DNA of 64,000 nucleotides from Amaurobius ferox (Eukaryota; Arthropoda; Arachnida; Araneae; Amaurobiidae): NCBI GenBank assembly GCA_951213105.1, contig OX578145.1, positions 10,981,707 to 11,045,706 of the forward strand, read 5' to 3'. Shown piece by piece: positions 50,029 to 62,354 of this stretch (position 1 is its first letter; each line of letters starts with the position of its first letter). The notes under the pieces were generated by a model. It saw only the letters and a program-made list of their open reading frames with translations, ran no database searches and was not told where the DNA came from. The position numbers and the translations under genes were made by a program.

Positions 50029-50459
50029 GTAGGAATTGATGATATTACTTCGTGCTTACGAAACCGACATTACACGGTTTGACCAAAAGATTGCTTCCGA
50101 TCCGAACTTATAATTCCAGTACCGAGCCCTAGTATCTTCGATAGATGTTTTTGGCAGAGAAAAAGTCGGCTGCTGCCACAAAGGCAAATCGCAAAAAGAT
50201 GATAAGAATGTAATGACACATTGAGATTCTTATTTTAGCTCGAGGTATCAGAAACCTGGATAACCCCGAAGCTTGGAAAATATCTTGCTTGTCCTAACTG
50301 TCGTTAGATAGGGTCATCCCACTGGTGAAACGTTAGAAAAGACACGGTAGACAGTGATAGACCTACACCTAGAAAATTTAAGACTCAGTAAGTTTTATTT
50401 AATTAGATATTATTTGAAGCAAATGTGTAAAATGGTTTTTTTTTTGTAAATTACCGCAG

Positions 50460-50687
50460 GAAGATGCAGACCCATTTTGCTGTTACTGGCGCCAGACCTT
50501 CAACTACCGGTGCATTTTTCAGGAGACGAAATGTCCGTTAGGTGATATTGCATCGGGAAGGCAACTAAAAGATAATACAACTTCATTTAACTGCCGTACA
50601 GAACCGGGGAAGACATGTCTAAGCTGCGTAATTTCTTTGAAAAGTAATGGTTCACTTTCTCCCTTCATGACGGAATTTTCTTTTTAG
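50460..50687 (+). CDS. Cysteine-rich exon of a likely secreted protein
   Basis: A T-rich tract and TTACCGCAG (to 50459) precede an open frame of 75 codons that starts EDADPFCCYWRQ and ends at TAG. Cysteines fall at residues 7, 8, 18, 25, 45, 53 and 56 (CC-x9-C-x6-C-x19-C-x7-C-x2-C), with an N-glycosylation site NTT at 39. Alternatively the exon ends at 50627, where TGC|GTAATT offers a donor directly after Cys56; then a further exon is missing. This density of Cys in otherwise AT-rich non-coding DNA argues for a real disulfide-rich extracellular domain. Family not recognised; a secreted signalling, defence or venom-type peptide cannot be told apart here. Confidence 0.6.
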   Translation, partial: EDADPFCCYWRQTFNYRCIFQETKCPLGDIASGRQLKDNTTSFNCRTEPGKTCLSCVISLKSNGSLSPFMTEFSF

Positions 50688-51185
50688 CTAAATTATTTCA
50701 TTTTGTTTCCGGAAATATAATGTTTACTGCCTCAGGATACTGGAGAATCATCTTAAATGTTAATAACTTATTTTGATTTAAAGAATCGCTCAATTATAGA
50801 GGTTTTGATACTTATGATACGAAATTTTACTATATGAATCCTAAATTAAACTTTTGATAAGTGCAAAAGTAAAGCTTATTGGAGTAGTCTATTTACTTCC
50901 TTATTTGTCTTCCTTGATTTTTATAGACTAGATAAAATATAATTTTGTTATGTGTTGTAATTTACAGCGTATAACGTTTTGAATTAGTTCGTAAGAGAAC
51001 AAACAGCAACACCGTAGTTTCACTGTAATAATAAAATTGCAAAATGTCATTCATTTATTTTCATTGCAGTTCAGTTATTATATTTATTTTGTTTGCAACC
51101 TTGTTAAAATATACAACATGAAACTTTTTGTTTACTAATTTTGTTCGCTCGTTTTATGTTTCCACAGATTATTTTATGACACTTG
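50688..51185 (+). other. Possible 3' UTR or intron
   Basis: AT-rich non-coding sequence after the Cys-rich exon. AATAAA at about 51030 could be a polyadenylation signal, but such hexamers are common at this base composition. Confidence 0.25.
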
Positions 51186-51188
51186 AAT

Positions 51189-51852
51189 CATTTTATTAAC
51201 ACTTTCCAACATAGTTGAAAAGTGTTTATGACTTTGTTCATTCAGTCTGCCTGTCTGCCTGTCCGTTCGCACGATAACTGCCGTAAAAATGACTTTATCA
51301 AAATGAAATTTTAATATGTTGTTCATCCGGTCTGTTGGACATATGGGAATGTAAATGAATAATACAACCCAATTAGTTTTTGATTGAATCGGGGTTGAAT
51401 ACATTGAAATATGAAATACATTTTTAAAAAGCAATTACAATATTTTTGAGTTTAAATGATCATTACACTTTGATTATTTCTACAACGAAGTCTCATTTTA
51501 ATGGATGCAAAATATAAACAAATCAAGGGATTGTAAAATGAGTTGTAAAAGAATGGCTGAATTTTTTTCACTTAAAATTATTTAACTCTGGAGTCTGGAA
51601 TAAAAAGTGTATGAATGAAATATTCACTGCTTTTACATAAAGAGCCAGACAATTTATATTTCAATTATGTCATTTGAATCAAGTTCATTTTTTTCGATGA
51701 AGTTTTAAGTTTTCAAATATAATAAATTATTGTAGTACTGTGTTCATTTAAAATATATCAGCGTTGAATGTATTACATTTTAAAGATGTTTAAATAAAAT
51801 TGCATTTCTATTGAAAGGCGTTTCATAATCAATGCTTTATGCATGATTGATT
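51189..51852 (+). repeat. R1 repeat with internal deletion
   Basis: The 5' hairpin AACACTTTCCAAC-ATA-GTTGAAAAGTGTT is at about 51198, with GTCTGCCTGTCTGCCTGTCC following. The middle (about 51420) is deleted, and the 3' part runs to GCATGATTGATTTT. Confidence 0.75.
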
Positions 51853-52477
51853 TTAATTATTACACTTGTTTTATGACACTAGGTCCCATACAGGAATAGA
51901 CGCTATGTCAAAAATAGTTTATTCGTATTCTAGAGCACCCAAAACATGTAACTGATTCGAAAACTTGAATTCCAATTTTTGACTTCCATTTTAATACTTT
52001 GCTCACTCATCACTATGCATTGTAAAATAATAAATTATACTGGAACCAAAATATATCCCAGTCTCTAAAACCAAATATAAACAAAGGCAATTAGGCGCAA
52101 CTGTCTGTTTGCGAATAACGTAGATCCTTTAAAATCTGAACTATTTAAGAGAAGTTCTGGAAATCATAGATTTCCCCATTACAGTCTTGCAAGAGCTGAA
52201 ATATCTGGCCTTTCCTTTGTAAAAAATATCTTGCTGACTAGCTAAACAACTTTAATTTTCCGCCGAAATTGCAATCCTGAAATCTTTCCAAAGGTTTTTT
52301 CAGTGGAATTATATTTTGGTAGGATTTAAATTGATTCTTCCCCCCCCCCCCCCAAGATAATTGGAAATGGATTGGTGAAGTCAAATATAAATACTGAGAA
52401 TCAAAAATATGCTTTCGTACTCTTTATAATGGTAAATGTAAACTCTATTTCATTCGCTCGCGCCTTTCCCATGGCTA

Positions 52478-52770
52478 GTCTATATAAATGAAAATCTGTC
52501 TGTCTGTATGTTTGTATCATCATTACGGGATTACGGAAGAACAGCTGAACAGAATTTAATGAAATTTTGTGGGTAGCCTTGAAATAGCCCCACTTAAAAT
52601 TGAGTCTATGTTTCGAATTTTTAAGACCAGGGGTTGTCTAGATATCAATTAAAAACCAACAATTAAATCTTCCATAGAGATAGCATTATGCAGACTATAT
52701 TTTTTCCACTATTTTATTTGAAGAAAATGTCGCTTAACAACAGATTTAAATCCAATGCGTTTATGCTGCA
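52478..52770 (+). repeat. R5 repeat
   Basis: CTGTCTGTATGTTTGTATCA, then a TCATTACGGGATTACGGAAG block, CCCACTTAAAATTGAGTC and GCATTATGCAGAC, colinear with 10630-10935. Confidence 0.55.
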
Positions 52771-52778
52771 GACGATTT

Positions 52779-53915
52779 TTATTAACACTTTACAACAAAG
52801 TTGAAAGTGTTTATGACTTTGTTCATTCTGTCTGTCTGTCTGTCCGTTAGCACGATAACTGCCGTAAAATGATTTTATCAAAATGAAATTTTAGTATGTT
52901 GTTCAGACGCTCTATGGGACCTATAGGAATATAAATGAATAATATCACCCAATTAGTTTTGGATTGAACCCGGGTTGAAAAAATAAAATACATTGAACCC
53001 TATGGGACCTAATTTTTCAAACATTTTTTAAGCGGATTTAAAATTCACAAATTGCTTCGAAACTTTTATGAAATATTCAAATTATCCCATAAAATATATA
53101 AAAAAATCGTGATTCTTAAAGTTCTTTTTAATTTATATTTAGTGTTGAATCCGTCCTAAAACCGCTTTATTTTTGCTTAAATTCTGTGCATCTACATACT
53201 GAAACAACGTAATTACAATATATTTAAGTTTAAATAATCATCCAACTTTGATTATTTCTACAACGAAGCCTATTTTTCACTTATGGAAAATGCAAACAGC
53301 AAAATATGTAGAATGAGTTGTATAAGAATTGCTGCATTTCTTTAACGCAAAATTATTTAGCTCATGGAGTCTGCAATGTAGCTGATATGAATGAAATATT
53401 CATTGATTTTACAGAGAGAAGGACGATTTTTTCGATGAAGTTTTAAACATAGAGTTCAATTACTTGTACCTCCATGGTCTTAAGTTTTTAAATAAAATAA
53501 ATTATTATAGTATTGTGATGAATGTAATGAATGAAATGCTGCTTTTATAGAGAGAGCTAGGCGGGTGATATTTCGATGACGTCAATTGAATAAATTTCAG
53601 TTGTTTTCGATAAAGTTTTCAAATATAATAAATTATCGTAGTGTTATGATAATTTTAAAAATATTACCGAAGAATGTATCGCATTTTAAAAATGTTTAAA
53701 CCAGGTAATTAATATTACAATGCCGTCATTTGAAGTTCATTTTTTTCGTTGAAGTTTTAAATTTTCAAGTGTAATAAATTAATTAAGTATTGTGATTATT
53801 TTAAAAATATTGCCGAAGAATGTATCCTATTTTAGAGCTGTTTATATAAAATTGCATTGAAGTTGGAAAGTGTTTCATTATCAATGCTTTATGCATGATT
53901 GGTCTTTCTTGTTAA
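52779..53915 (+). repeat. R1 repeat, full length, long form
   Basis: The 5' arm AACACTTTACAAC is at 52784-52796, and its inverted partner GTTGGAAAGTGTT at 53862-53874. GTCTGTCTGTCTGTCCG lies near the 5' end. It carries the duplicated 3' module (GAAGAATGTATC twice) and ends with TTCTTGTT. About 1.14 kb. Confidence 0.8.
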
Positions 53916-55035
53916 ATCTTTTCCGATTTAAATAATAAAGATATGTATATAAAATAAATTTCACCGATATTGCATTTTTGACTGGATTACACCCATGACG
54001 GTCTTTAGGTTTAAACATTATTATTATTGATATTTTCGGAGATTATTGATTCGGGGATGATTGATATTTTCAATTTATTACGTCATCTGTTTTATTTTGG
54101 CAAGATGTTAGACTTATATGTTGTAGTATGTGTAATCTTCTACTAATACACAGGTATATATATCTTCTAATATTCACGAATATAAGTAGTACGGGTTTTA
54201 GTGCTTTTATTTTGCATATATTGATTCAATTTCATATTTTTGTACATTTGTTTACGAACGGGACCAGGATGTTTTATTCTTCAGATCTGCCCGTGAAGAT
54301 AAATTTGTATAGCGATAACAGACATTTGTTTTTAGGAGCATTCAATTAAATATTTTAATAGAATATTTTGATTAACAATACCATTTAGTATACTATAGGA
54401 ATTTGCACATGATCGTGAATTTGAAGTTTCTTTATATTATATACTCCATACGAAGAACGGATATACTGCTAGTGGCAATTAAATGTGACAACTACACTCT
54501 TACACAACAGTGACACGAGGGAAAGCAGAAAGTAAATTTGTATCACACACAAAATTCAACGAAATAGATGGTGTAGGCAGACTCATCAGCAAGCCTTATT
54601 TTAAATGACTACTTATAAGGAATATCTATTTCATGTACCCTAGGTGGTTACACGAGGTAGATTTGAAAACCAGCTGAAGACATCGTTGATGGCGGACACA
54701 AATAATCCACTTTGCTGGTGATGAGACGGAACTCTAAACATTTGATTAACGAATTTGGGAACCAAATGATAAGGAAAACTGAACGAGTGATTGACATGTG
54801 CATAATTTGAGAGACGTCTACGTAAACAATTGGCTGAATGTTGCTGCAACCAAGAGTAGGTGCAGAATCATTTAGTATTCAAACAACCATATTGAAGCAT
54901 GTTGGGGGACAATTGGATGGATGACGAGATGCTTTGTTAAGTGCTATTAATTCTGCTCATCGGCTTGAATAGATATGTCATGGACAATTCAAACAATTCT
55001 ATTAAATAATATTGGTCATATTAAGAAGTAGGGTG
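53916..55035. other. Mostly unresolved sequence
   Basis: Contains a small motif, AAGTTTCTTTATATTATATA, at about 54424 that also occurs at about 15262, where the same flanking CGAAGAA follows. A 69-codon minus-strand frame (54849-54640) has no recognised motif. No other feature was seen. Confidence 0.35.
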
Positions 55036-57587
55036 ATATATATATATATATAAATAAAATTGTAAATCCAATGGTAGAATGTAAGTAGAAACTCATAATA
55101 CACTATCTTAAAATTTGCCTACAAAATACAATGAAATAAAGGAAATTCAACCATAAAGAGGAAATTATAAACGTAATGCAGATCATAAAGACAAAGATAA
55201 TCAACAAATTTCAAAGGTGAGGAATGAAAATAGGAAGACAAAAAAATCAAGCAAAAAAGCTTGCACGTGGAAGAGCTCCAGGCTTAAGAATAGATCATTT
55301 CGAAAACATTATTTTTCAAGTCCATATATCCCTTCGAAATGAACACAAAAATGCTTGTTTCTGAAACACAAGATAGATTTTATCTATAAACTTGTGTTAT
55401 ATGGACGACAAGTATAAAGACTGGAAAAATATAAATACCTTAAAATACACCTCTAAAGTACAACTATGACGAGCAATATATGACGAGATCAATGTTGCCA
55501 TACGCAGAAATGAAAAGAAGTGATCTGCAGTTGCCACAGAGAGTAATAAAAACCGTACTGCGTAAAGGCAATAAAAAGAGGTATTCTACAGTTAAAGCTA
55601 CAAAAGTAAAAGATGAAAATATATTAGAATGTAAATTCAAGAGAATGTAGAAGTATGGCTAAAATAAGATATTAAGGAGAGATTATGAGAATTTTAGGCT
55701 AATCGAAACTTATTAACTATTCCATTTACTAAATGTGCTGGATATTCATAAAATTTGCTGGTAATTTTGCGGTTATTAATGTGCAAAGCATGAAATTTTT
55801 TATCTGATAATCTATAATTTCTAAAAAGTTGATTAAGTATAATATTTCTAAAGAGTTGAATCGAGTTGCAGGAATTAAATGGTAATAATTTATTAACATT
55901 AAATTTAAACAAATCTTTTTTATCATATAAATTACTATCCCATTAGTAGGTTCTATAATTAGATTTAAATCTAAATAATTAATATTTTTACTAATAGAAG
56001 TTTCATTAGGTATTAATTCCAAATTATTCGAATAGAAATCTATATCTATGATATAGTTATCAGTAAATACAAAACAAATCAGATCATCTACATATCTGTA
56101 AATTTTATAATCTGTTGAAGAAAATAATTTTTCATATTGATATAGGTATAAATTAGCTAACATACTGCTACTACAGCCACCTTGTGGAACCCCTGAGACT
56201 TGTAAGTATATTTATTACCTTGAAAAATATAATTATTGAAAAGAACAAAATAAAGAAGCTTAGGAAAATTGGTAAATTTAGTAAGATGAGATTGATTAGT
56301 AATATAAGCATTATATAAAGCTAAAATGACATCAAAAAGATCAGTGATCTTAATATTATTAACTAGATCTTTAAAATCAAAAGTTTAAAATTCTATTATT
56401 TTACCAAGTGTTTTTAATTTATTTTTTAATTCTTTACTATTTTTTAGAATAATGTAGTTATGACTAGAATCTCGTAAATTAATATTTAGTACATTTAAAT
56501 AATTTAGTAATAATTTACTAGTAGTAGTAGAGTATGAATTATGACCACTGGTTACAGTTCTAAATTTAATAGGATTTTTATGAAATTTAGGTATAAGCAC
56601 GATATACGGAAATTTCAATTTATTATTAATATCTAAATCACTATACATATTGATAATTTTCAATTTGATACTATTAACAGAGTGTGATTCGAGTTTAAAT
56701 AGACTACTATTTTTTAAATAATCTAGCAGATATTGAATATAGAATTTTTTACAGATAATAGCATAATTATTAGAGGCTTTATCAACATAAGTAATAACAA
56801 AAGATCTATATAAATCATTAACAGAGTGTTTTATATTATCCATATTATATATAGATCTAGATAAATTGATACTATAAATGGCATTTTTGATAGATCTTAA
56901 AATAGTAAATTTCCACATATTAAATACCTCTAAAAGCTGAGCATATGTAGAAGCTAATCCATAAATATATTTATCAAGGTCAAGATTGATTGACTTTAAG
57001 ACTTGTTTAGAATTATTACATGCAGGTAACCCGAATTTAGTACCAAATGACATTATAGTTCTTAAAGATTTATGTTTAACAATGGCTAAGTCTCCAGTAT
57101 GGATTTATAAAATTAGGATAATTATCAACACTACAAATACATTCACCATCTACATTTGTAGAGGAAACTTTGTCGACTGATAGAGATTTTGAAATTGCAT
57201 TGTAATTAAAAATGGTTCTTCCAATAGACTTGTTGTATTTAAAAGTTTTAGTAACATTCAAATCCTTTACAGGCAATAAAAGATAAAAATGACTAAATAA
57301 ATTCCAATAAATTATAAATAGGATGCTTAAAAGATATTACACAACAAGAATTAGAACAGTTATCATTATGAAATTGATTCAGTTTTATTTTTACAATATT
57401 TTGATCTAGTAATGAGCAAATCATAGAAAATATGATTAAAATGGTCATTAGTAAGAATTAACTTTAAGAAAATAGCATAAACTGTATTTAATTGTTTTTT
57501 CTTAACCGCAAATACCCATGATTTTATAAATTTCCATTGAAATGTGTTGTTAAAATGCTGATGCATACTTTTAATCTCAGCTTTGAA

Positions 57588-57590
<3 letters not shown>
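55036..57590 (-). mobile_element. Longest PLE copy (Naiad type), between (TA)n tracts
   Basis: The 3' terminus (AAAATTGTAAATCCAATGG read on plus) lies next to a short TA run at 55035-55053, and the 5' truncation abuts a (TA)n tract at 57591-57682. It spans linker, CxC motif, RT and about 650 bp of 3' UTR; the N-terminal GIY-YIG endonuclease is missing. Confidence 0.7.
55694..57566 (-). pseudogene. Naiad-type PLE protein: linker, CxC motif and RT
   Basis: In order on the minus strand: a basic linker (FQWKFIKSWVFAVKKKQLN), IGRTIFNYNA followed by GECICSVDNYPNF (CxC motif), FVITYVDKASNNYAIICKKF, IVLIPKFHKNPIKFRTVTSG (fingers), TFDFKDLVNNIKI (motif A), GVPQGGCSSSMLANLYLY (motif B region) and YRYVDDLICF (catalytic block), then the C-terminal FRNIILNQ block. 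A UAA near 56385 and frameshifts near 55900, 56195 and 57080 break the frame. Compared with the copy at 4858-6122 it starts just after the endonuclease. It is the most complete RT here. Confidence 0.8.

Positions 57591-57682
<92 letters not shown>
57591..57682. repeat. (TA)46 microsatellite
   Basis: Pure TA dinucleotides abutting the 5' truncation point of the PLE. Confidence 0.95.
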
Positions 57683-57685
<3 letters not shown>

Positions 57686-57910
57686 GTTCTATTTACAATT
57701 TTCACAAGCTTATCGTAGTGTTAATTTTGATTTAAAATTTTCACTTCAGACCATTTTATTTTCATATTTGCACTACAGACCATTTTCAATAAATGATCAA
57801 TCTCTGGTATTTATAATACAAGTAAATTAAAATTCTTAAATATATACAGGCACGCATTTTGACTTACACGTGGGCACAGCACAATTTATTTATTCCTCTC
57901 ATCCCCTTTT

Positions 57911-58670
57911 TTACTTCCCCTGCAATACATAGTAATGTATAGGGAAAGTATTGGAATCATGTCGAAAATCGCAACCTGAGTTTCCGACGGATCTAAACGT
58001 TTCGAGACCTCTGAAATACGAAAATACTATTTTTAGCGTAACGTCTGTGTGTGTATCTGTCTGTCTGTACAATGTATGTATCCACTCTAACTCAAAACCT
58101 AATGGACCGAATTTCATAAAATTTGGTAGGTAAGTCACATGTGGGCGAATCTGGTGCTGATTAGTTTTGGGTACGATTCGGAATAAAAGAACCAGCCTTT
58201 TTTTTTTTGCAAAATAACCCGCAAAAATTGCCTGTATGCACTCTAGCTGAAAAACTAATGGGCCGAATTTCACAAAATAGTAGATAAATCGTTTGTGGGT
58301 TACCTTGGTGCTGATTAAATCTTAGTACGATTAGGAAAAAAATAATCTGCCTTTTTTTGCAAAATGACTCTTCAAAATCGTCAAAATATAAAATAAAAAA
58401 CTACATATGCTCAAATATATCCATTAAATGCTTGTTTTATACGTAATTTTTAACAATGAAGAGAATAAGACCTACCCCATCACACTTGGACTCACCGTTC
58501 TCCGAGATATTTTAGATTTTTCGTATTTGCTCTACACCACCTTTGAAAATAAGTCCAGTTACCAGATGAGAACGAAAATTGAATTAAAAGTGAATTAAAT
58601 TTAATTAAAAAAGAACGTAGATATAAGTTTGCAGGGAAAGTCATGTGCTGCCCACATCATATTTTTACCA
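57911..58670 (+). repeat. R3 repeat, full length
   Basis: The 5' arm ACTTCCCCTGC is at 57913-57923, paired in the 5' hairpin with AGGGAAAGT at 57941. The 3' subterminal arm GCAGGGAAAGT is at 58631-58641, and the 3' hairpin ATGTG-CTGCC-CACAT at 58643-58657. The body is colinear with 41845-42600, with the ACTAATGG(A/G)CCGAATTTC block duplicated. Confidence 0.75.
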
Positions 58671-58828
58671 TTATAGCGATAAGTTACCTACTATTTTTAT
58701 CCTATAAGTCTTGTTATATAGTTACTTAGGTTAACACTTAATTGTAACAGTTGTACTACAGATGGATTTTCTGACTGACTGACAGACAGATAGATAGTAC
58801 ACCTAGTACGCGAGCGTATATTTGACCT

Positions 58829-59041
58829 TAATGCAGAAAAGCAACATGTACAGTAACACATTGCCATTATATTGAGGCACGGGACGCAGGAGTTTGACAG
58901 AAAAATGTGTCAATTGGCGTCCACTCGACGTCAATGCCTGCAAAAGGGGATAGAACTGTTTGGAATACGGTATGTCATATACCTGTCTTTTTGAGAGGTT
59001 CTTCGTTTGGGATGGACGTTGTCTCACCTGTAAGCAAAAGG
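58829..59041 (-). mobile_element. piggyBac-like MITE, copy 3
   Basis: The right end GTAAGCAAAAGG is followed by TTAA (59042-59045). The left end is near 58829 but blurred. It matches 41549-41797 in reverse and lies next to an R1 fragment. Confidence 0.6.
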
Positions 59042-59045
59042 TTAA

Positions 59046-59124
59046 AACACTTTAAAAATCACGATTTTGACACAGGGAAAAAAGATGGATGCCCTATTTT
59101 ATTTTGAAGTGAGTCACGTGATCT
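59046..59124 (-). repeat. R1 fragment
   Basis: TTTAAAAATCACGATTTTGA, then GATGGATGCCCTATTTTATT and GTGAGTCACGTGATC, match the middle of R1 inverted. Confidence 0.6.
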
Positions 59125-59279
59125 TGGTAATACTTGATTATTCAGTAATTTTTCAACTTTTATCCTCTGTTTATGCTTATAGCCGGCTTTGGCAATTATT
59201 TGAGTTAATTTAGGTTGGATGCTGTGACCTGAAGAAATCCTAATACTGTTCATTTCTTTTTTTCAGCATGGTGGCCGCG

Positions 59280-59314
<35 letters not shown>
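59280..59314. repeat. (TA)n microsatellite at a PLE 3' end
   Basis: A short TA run directly abutting the 3' terminus of the PLE fragment that follows. Confidence 0.9.
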
Positions 59315-59321
<7 letters not shown>

Positions 59322-59880
59322 CAGAGAAGAAAGAAAGAACGACAATGAATCAAAATTTCGCCGGGGAGATTGTGACCCCCACTTCCCGGTTAAGCCAGCT
59401 TAATGTCGTGACGACACTCCCGGAAGCGGATACACTGTCGAAAACCAAGTGCATCATACTTAAATAACAATATATAAAGTCAAAAAGGTAAAAGACCATA
59501 CTGACTATACCACTTAGACTGAATTTACAAGTTCATTGCTACTAACATCCACACAAATTACAATATAAAATATCAAAGAGACAACTAGATAAACCAACCT
59601 CGTGCATACCCCATTATCCAAGCTATTACCCAGCAAAATGACTCAACCTTTTCGGAATCAAAACTTCCTTTACATGCTCTACGATTACGTCCTTGTTAGC
59701 TGTATGTCTTCTTCTGTTTAAACTGCAAGTGTTCCTTTATATAAAAATAAACTTTCCGTTAGGGTTATGTTGTGCAATTTTCTGATGAAAACGCAAAAGG
59801 TAACTCCTTGCAATAGCCTCATTCAAGTAACTCTGATCGCTGCGAGTATATATCATTATTTTCATTTTCTCAAAAATGGT
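59315..59880 (-). pseudogene. PLE 3' end: C-terminal codons and structured 3' UTR
   Basis: The minus strand near 59850-59740 encodes SDQSYLNEAIARSYLLRF, the counterpart of GDLGYLKEATEMGYPLRF in the copy at 4072-4866. The UTR follows. Its last 150 bases match 3715-3865, including the CCGCTTCC/GGAAGTGG stem and the TCACAAT-loop hairpin (59363-59380). Everything upstream of the C-terminus is missing. Confidence 0.65.
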
Positions 59881-61539
59881 TAAGCCTGGAAGAATGAGAC
59901 TTGATTTATATTTTCTTAGTCAGAAATTACGTATAAAATAAGCATTTAATTGATATATGTTATCATAATGTGTCCTTTATTTAAGATTTAGATGATTTTT
60001 TTTTTCGAAAAGGCTGGTTCAATTTTTCCAAATCAAAGCGAAATTTAATAAGCGTTAGTGTCACGCAGAACCAACTCGTTGAATTGTTTTGAGCTAAAGC
60101 GGTTACATGCAGTACACACATGTTGCGCTAAAAGTGCACATCCGTCGAAACACGATTATTTGGTCCTATTTCAAGGCTTTTCTTACATTTGATCATGTGG
60201 TGCTGGGAAAGTAAACGTTCATTTGAGTTTGTAGGGTAACTTATGTGTAGCCCATATCCTATTTTTGATTGCGTACATCACAGCAAACTTATTGAGCGGA
60301 GGTCCACATTGGTCATTTGAAAGTGCTAGTAGATTGGAACGAAAAAGATACATACATTATTCGATATATGCATGTGGGGAATAAAGAGGAATTATATTGT
60401 TATGAATAACTAAAATATCTTCACGGGAAATTGCCCGTCTCCGAGGGAAAACGACATTTACGGGCAACCATTGTTAATACTTTAAAGGTCCGGGTGGCAT
60501 GAGTTGTGACGACACATTATATGACCTTGACAAAAATGTGGCAAAATATCGCCCATTCTTGGCGCGTTCTGGAAACAACTCGAATTTTGTAGATTGGATA
60601 AGAATTTCTCAAGTTACATCGATTTTTCCAGAACATTTCACAGAAGATTTGTAAGCGGGTCCTCTTTCAGTTAGCAGTTATTGGAGTGATACGAGACAAA
60701 GGTGAATTATGATTGCGGCAGCGTTTTGATATTATAATCGTTTTTATTGTGAATGAATTAAGTATTAAATGTCTGTTTTATTGCCTGTGACGGTTGGTTT
60801 GCGATTTTATAAGGTAGTTAAGAGTTATTAGCTGAATATTATTCCCGTTAAAACCTTTCTGGTGTTTTTAAATAAGCGTTAGTTCTCCCGACTCATTTTT
60901 GAAGCCTAATGAAACACCTCTATTCCTCATGGGATTCGTTATATGGAAACAAATAAGTTGGATAAATATATACGCTAACATTTAATAATGGTAAATTATT
61001 TTTCGTTAGTAAACAATGATGGTACACAAAGTTCATAGGGCCTTTTTAACGAAGGGGTGTTCGGGGCAGTTGCCCCGGCCTCGCTCGATTGCTACATCGA
61101 AAAATTTATGATTACTTCCTGAAAAAAAAAGATTATGACATTATCGGAATAGGTTAGCCCAGAAAGAAGATTAATTTTGGTAATCATTTATTTTGGTAAA
61201 GATTCATCTGTAAAATATATTAAAATATGTAAGAACTTCCTTTTGTATAATTTTTCTAGAATGCAATTATGTTTTTGAAAAAAATATTTTTGTTCATTTC
61301 ATATGAAGGGACCTCGGAGGAATGTTTGTCTCGGGGCCCAGTGAGGCTATATCTGGCCCAGTTAAGTTCAATAATAATGGATAGAATAAAACAGTAATAA
61401 CCTATTAATGGAAGCAATGAAAAATGATTTGGCTTTGTTGATGACAGAAATCTGATTGAACTTTCAATATTGTGTGTCAGATTTGAAACACATTATTATT
61501 TTGGGTACGCGTCTGAATATATTTTTGTTGCGAACCGTC
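59881..61539. other. Unresolved sequence with an R3 fragment
   Basis: 60110-60265 resembles R3 (CATCCGTCGAAACACG; GTAACTTATGTGTAGCCC). At 61055-61375 two GC-rich blocks (GGGGCAGTTGCCCCGGCC and CGGGGCCCAGTGAGGC) stand out and may be ends of an unknown element. No gene was recognised. Confidence 0.3.
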
Positions 61540-61740
61540 TTAGGGCGCGGAGAACGTAGTCAATCGTGAAAGAAATGTGTCGGGGATGAAACGAATTTCT
61601 GTAGCGAAACTGCTACTTAAACTTCTCAACATTGCGTTATACGTCAGTATGCACGAATCGCTTGCGCCGACCTCACGCTCGTCCGGTGCAAGGGTTGTAA
61701 GGGTTGTACCCAAAAGTTTTAACCTCGATAGCTTCGTCAT
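61540..61740 (-). other. Unrecognised 66-codon open frame with balanced codon use
   Basis: The minus strand starts ATG ACG AAG and ends at TAA. The protein includes LAPDEREVGASDSC and FATEIRFIPDTFLSRL, and its composition differs from the AT-rich noise around it. It could be an exon or part of a degraded retroelement. I do not recognise the family, and both strands are open, which weakens the case. Confidence 0.2.
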
Positions 61741-62354
61741 TTATGATCCAATTCAGACGAAATAAACTGCATTCTATTGATATATTGTATAACTAAAAAA
61801 TAAATTAATGTGTAATTAAAAAAAATTAAAACATTTTTAAAAAACAGAAAATTTCGAAACTTTTTTTAGCTACCTTGCATTATCGTCACACACAGCGTAC
61901 TTCATATTTTCCCCATTTGAAATACATGAAAGAAATGATGGTTCTGATACCAATCTATAATAAATAACAGTTACTACTTTTATCAGTATTCTTTTCGCAA
62001 CGCGTCTGCAGGTGGAAAAACATCTTCTGCGAGATGGATCAGGGGCCCTGCCACCCAGTAACCCTTACCAGTGTCATTTTGCCCGGGTTCGAAATGATCC
62101 TTTATTCCATACGTCAATCAATTCTTACGATACGTGGTACCACGAAGTCTTGTTAGGGTACCTAAAATTTTACAAAGGTTCGTAAAACACCCTTGATAAT
62201 TTCACCTTTTAAGAAGACCGTCAAATCTGAAATAAGGTACGGAATAACAGTATTCAAGATGGCGGTCTTGCACTGGCGGGGGACCGTTTTTGAATAAAAT
62301 AATAAGGCTCGTTACTCGCAGTTTAGGGACTCCTGGTGTACATTGTGTATTACA

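Noticed and set aside
54640..54849. 69-codon minus-strand open frame
   Set aside because: Composition is fairly protein-like, but there is no recognised domain or convincing splice site.
62040..62110. tRNA-like B box GGGTTCGAAATGATCC
   Set aside because: No A box or cloverleaf at the expected distance.
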